A DNA stretch of 6,579 bases. Origin: Endomicrobium sp. (GTDB lineage: Bacteria > Elusimicrobiota > Endomicrobiia > Endomicrobiales > Endomicrobiaceae). Position numbers and translations under genes: made by a program. Below, one piece after another: positions 6,451-6,579 of this stretch (positions are counted from its first letter, which is position 1; every line of letters starts with the position of its first letter). Location of the stretch: assembly GCA_031273885.1 (NCBI GenBank), contig JAISRA010000102.1, positions 1-6,579 on the forward strand, given 5' to 3'. The notes under the pieces are model-generated. The model made no database searches, was not told the origin of the DNA, and saw only the letters and a list, made by a program, of their open reading frames with translations.

Positions 6451-6459
6451 TTTAGCAGG

Positions 6460-6579
6460 TTATCCTTCCAAATAACCAGTCAGCCACATTGCGCCTGTTA
6501 TGCAATCTCCTTCTTTTGGGTTGTAGCCGTTTAGCGCGTGTTCTGTTAAATATAAATTAATGCATAGCTCCTCTTCTGC
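6460..6579 (-). CDS. Unrecognised protein, C-terminal 39 residues only
   Basis: On the minus strand the frame entering at 6579 stays open for 39 codons to a TAA at 6460-6462. The end of the protein includes INLYLTEHALNGYNPKEGD and finishes with ITGAMWLTGYLEG. I do not recognise a family: no catalytic motif, membrane segment or signal is visible. One or two cysteines and a mixed acidic/aromatic composition look protein-like. It reads in the same direction as cas3, 193 bp upstream of it, with the CRISPR-like RNA and hairpin in between, so it is probably a separate transcription unit. A 39-codon open frame in AT-rich DNA is modest evidence, and it could be a gene remnant. Confidence 0.5.
   Translation of the reverse strand, partial: AEEELCINLYLTEHALNGYNPKEGDCITGAMWLTGYLEG

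Larger units (their letters stand above)
6359..6453 (+). ncRNA. crRNA-like RNA predicted to repress the cas operon (CreR-like)
   Basis: The unit reads promoter, one CRISPR repeat (6359-6388), 18-nt guide identical to the cas3 start (6389-6406), then a 14-bp terminator-like hairpin (6412-6450). Cas5c should cut the repeat after its stem and leave an RNA with an 11-nt handle and the guide at its 5' end, able to load into Cas5-Cas8-Cas7-Cas11. With a partial seed-side match the complex would bind the cas3 start and block transcription without triggering Cas3, which gives negative feedback by effector abundance. CreR RNAs of this design are known for other CRISPR subtypes. The guide is also antisense to cas3 mRNA over AUG and codons 2-6, so translation block is an alternative. 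Ends are estimated from the promoter and hairpin. Structure and match are seen directly; function is inferred. Confidence 0.72.

Noticed and set aside
6389..6459. A CreTA-type toxin-antitoxin pair (crRNA-like antitoxin plus small toxin RNA).
   Set aside because: The guide matches the cas3 start, and no small toxin reading frame or second promoter target is visible between the repeat and the right-edge gene.
6432..6461. A second, degenerate CRISPR repeat closing the unit, suggested by TTTGCATGT at 6443-6451, which also occurs in the solitary repeat.
   Set aside because: Aligned over 30 nt only about 14 positions agree, the spacer would be about 43 nt, and the shared bases are explained by the hairpin arm. 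A decayed repeat cannot be excluded.

Overview
The window is the 5' (effector) part of a type I-C CRISPR-Cas operon from an AT-rich bacterium (about 30% GC by eye). All protein genes read on the minus strand, so the operon runs from right to left: cas3, cas5c (cas5d), cas8c (csd1), cas7c (csd2) and the first 70 codons of cas4, which leaves the window at the left edge. Adjacent genes overlap or abut (4-bp overlap, direct stop-start contact, 26-bp overlap, direct contact) and each downstream start has its own Shine-Dalgarno sequence, as expected of one translationally coupled transcript. There is no cas6. Cas5c keeps the three residues known for pre-crRNA cleavage in this family. cas1, cas2 and the main CRISPR array are not in the window and would be expected beyond position 1. 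The species cannot be named from this sequence.

Inside cas8c there is a strong internal ribosome binding site followed by an in-frame ATG (1503). It would produce a separate 138-residue C-terminal protein, the small subunit Cas11c, as established for other type I-C systems.

The most interesting part is the short non-coding stretch upstream of cas3 (6267-6459). On the plus strand, divergent from the cas operon, it holds one solitary CRISPR-type repeat (6359-6388). The repeat has a 6-bp stem and ends in TGGATTGAAAT, the typical type I-C crRNA 5' handle. It is preceded by a good TATAAT box and followed by an 18-nt 'spacer' identical to the first 18 bases of cas3, start codon included (6249-6266). 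A long terminator-like hairpin follows (6412-6450). I read this as a gene for a crRNA-like RNA of about 95 nt that guides the I-C effector complex back to its own operon's start. That would be an autoregulatory RNA of the CreR (Cas-regulating RNA) kind, here in a type I-C setting. The seed-proximal match is only partial, so binding and repression without cleavage is the expected outcome. Because the guide is also antisense to the cas3 start codon in the mRNA, a purely RNA-level mechanism is an alternative.

At the right edge (6460-6579) the last 39 codons of an unrecognised minus-strand gene enter the window.
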